Of a stretch of DNA of 64,000 bases, positions 62,800 through 64,000 are shown piece by piece. Both the position numbers and the translations under genes were made by a program. The stretch spans positions 62,001 to 126,000 of the forward strand of contig CADCJW010000005.1 in the NCBI GenBank assembly GCA_902801845.1, in the 5' to 3' direction. Within the stretch, counting starts at the first letter, position 1, and every line of letters begins with the position of its first letter. The stretch is from an uncultured Eubacteriales bacterium (GTDB taxonomy: Bacteria; Bacillota; Clostridia; Christensenellales; CAG-138). Under the pieces are notes generated by a model. The model was not told the DNA's origin. It did no database searches and saw only the letters and a list, made by a program, of their open reading frames with translations.

Positions 62800-63447
62800 T
62801 CATATTCTAAAGCATCTTTGGATCGCTCGCTTCTCCCCCAAAACCAGAATGGTCATATTGTTGCTGAGGACCGTTTCAGGCGTGACGGAAAGATTCATTC
62901 TCCCTTCCTCCCTTACGCCAAGGATGTTGATGCCGTACTGCTTGCGGATGTTGATCTGCTCAATGCTGTTTTTGTCCCATTCCTTGGGTACGGCTACCTC
63001 AAAGATGGCGTGGTCCTCGTCCAGCTTCACATAGTCGAGGACGTGGTCGGAGGCGTAGCGGATGGCCGCCCATTCCGCCACCTGCTGCTCGGGGCTGATG
63101 ACCTCGTCGGCCCCGTTGCGCAGGAGGAACTTGGCTTGGACCTCTCGATCTGCCCGGGCCACCACCAGCTTGCCCCCCAGCTCCTTGAGCAGGGACGTGG
63201 TCTCCAGCGAGCTTTGAAAGTCGCCGCCGATGGTGACGATGCACGCGTCGAAACTGCCCACGCCCAGGGAGCGGAGAAATGCCGCGTTGGTGCTGTCGCC
63301 GATCTGGGCGTCGGTCACAAAGGGCAGGACGCCGTTGATCCTGTCCTCGTCCTTGTCCACGGCCATGACCTGATGGCCCAGCTTATGGAACTCCCTGGCC
63401 AGGAGCGAGCCCAGCCGGTTGGTCCCGATGAGAAGAATAGATTTCAT
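62800..63447 (-). CDS. ktrA: potassium uptake regulatory subunit (KtrA/TrkA, RCK domain)
   Basis: The 215-residue cytoplasmic gating subunit has an N-terminal Rossmann RCK domain: KSILLIGTNRLGSLLAREFHKLGHQVMAVDKDEDRIN, then DAQIGDSTNAAFLRSLGVGSFDACIVTIG and VVARADREVQAKFLLRNGADEVI. A TrkA-C domain follows (FEVAVPKEWDKNSIEQINIR). The nucleotide loop is GTNRLG instead of the usual GLGRFG. It gates the adjacent KtrB-like channel. GGAGGG precedes the start by five bases. Confidence 0.92.
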   Translation of the reverse strand: MKSILLIGTNRLGSLLAREFHKLGHQVMAVDKDEDRINGVLPFVTDAQIGDSTNAAFLRSLGVGSFDACIVTIGGDFQSSLETTSLLKELGGKLVVARADREVQAKFLLRNGADEVISPEQQVAEWAAIRYASDHVLDYVKLDEDHAIFEVAVPKEWDKNSIEQINIRKQYGINILGVREEGRMNLSVTPETVLSNNMTILVLGEKRAIQRCFRI

Positions 63448-63459
63448 AGTTCCCTCCTT

Positions 63460-64000
63460 TTACCCTACGTTGATCTGGCCCAGGGGATACTGGGCCACCG
63501 GCGCGCCGGCGCTGTTGAAAGTGGCGAACAGGAGCGTGAGCGCGCCCACCCGGCCAAAGAACATAAGCCCCATGAGCACCCCCCGGGACAGGAGCCCCAA
63601 TATGGGCGTGATGCCCAGGGATAGGCCCACGGTGCCGATGGCGGAGGCAGTCTCAAAGAGGCAGGCTTCAAAGGGAAGCCCCTCCTTGGCGCTGATGACG
63701 AACGCCCCCAGAAACGTCAGAAACAGATACAGCATGAGGAGCGTGGACGCGCACTTCACCGTGTCCTCGTCGATGCGCCGGTTGAACAACCGGGGGGCCT
63801 TTCTTCGCCGGACCACAGCCGCCGCGTTGGCAAGGAGCACCGCCAATGTGGTGGTCTTTACGCCTCCTGCCGTGGAGCCGGGGGCCCCACCCACCAGCAT
63901 CAGCACCACCGTCATGGCCCGGCCCGCGCTGGTGAGATTGCCCAGATCCACCGTGTTGAACCCGGCGGTCCGGGGGGTCACCGCCTGAAACAGGGCGGCA
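63460..64000 (-). CDS. ktrB: TrkH/KtrB potassium transporter, N-terminus beyond window
   Basis: The visible C-terminal 180 residues read through the right edge (ALFQAVTPRTAGFNTVDL immediately inside it). TPRTAGFNT is a pore-loop selectivity motif; MLVGGAPGSTAGGVKTTTLAVLL is the next pore-region loop. FETASAIGTVGLSLG is the last selectivity loop and FFGRVGALTLLFA the final helix. All are hallmarks of KtrB/TrkH. It is 12 bases upstream of ktrA. Confidence 0.93.
   Translation of the reverse strand, partial: AALFQAVTPRTAGFNTVDLGNLTSAGRAMTVVLMLVGGAPGSTAGGVKTTTLAVLLANAAAVVRRRKAPRLFNRRIDEDTVKCASTLLMLYLFLTFLGAFVISAKEGLPFEACLFETASAIGTVGLSLGITPILGLLSRGVLMGLMFFGRVGALTLLFATFNSAGAPVAQYPLGQINVG

Overview
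The window reads as chromosomal DNA of a GC-rich anaerobic Bacillota (Clostridia class), probably a gut fermenter. The grounds are AGGAGG-type ribosome binding sites, sigma-A-type promoters, reverse rubrerythrin, PTS sugar uptake, a LytTR/DUF3021 pair and a complete lysine-to-butyrate entry cluster. I cannot name the species. Two AT-rich patches (about 1-1000 and 27400-28740) differ from the rest and look acquired.

Layout. 1-1800: accessory edge with a truncated zinc-ribbon membrane protein, a ribbon-helix-helix regulator, a SLOG-fold protein and a divergent Xre regulator sharing repeat operators. 1976-9801: housekeeping and small genes (two SPOUT RNA methyltransferases, rpmB, a VanW-type surface protein, reverse rubrerythrin, a phosphoglycerate-mutase-like phosphatase, a lipoprotein, a flavoprotein). 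8626-11344 also holds a Y-family DNA polymerase and its usual small companion. 11543-18243: sugar cluster with an amylosucrase-like GH13, a HAD phosphatase, a sucrose/beta-glucoside-type PTS EIIBCA, HPr (with Lys instead of the regulatory Ser46) and enzyme I. 18400-26470: many short genes, one preceded by a tiny leader peptide and a three-segment RNA switch. 26470-26834: tRNA-Arg(ACG) and copies of its 3' end, including a 115-bp nested inverted repeat. 26934-34926: deaminase, an AT-rich orphan gene, an M20 peptidase with two membrane partners, a racemase, a TPM protein and a zinc-ribbon membrane protein.

35219-41269: a complete oligopeptide ABC operon (oppBCDF and its binding protein). Converging on it, 49588-42898 on the minus strand is the lysine fermentation operon kal-kce-kdd-kamA-kamD-kamE plus a DUF3842 gene. 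It is headed by a strong promoter and a lysine riboswitch. The 3' strand of riboswitch helix P1 is also the 5' arm of an intrinsic terminator, which predicts that lysine turns the operon ON, as suits a catabolic pathway. Peptide import next door would supply lysine.

58989-49585 on the minus strand is one long operon: DUF2156 protein, alpha-glucosidase, alpha-galactosidase, galactokinase, nucleotidyltransferase, then the P-loop (KamB-like) and MutS-like (KamC-like) genes usually found with lysine fermentation genes. The right edge (59910-64000) is potassium homeostasis: a Ktr/Trk system (KtrB-like truncated by the window end, KtrA-like), an unlisted 39-residue membrane peptide, a KdpD-like kinase lacking its N-terminal KdpD domain, and a kdpE regulator gene broken by one extra base.
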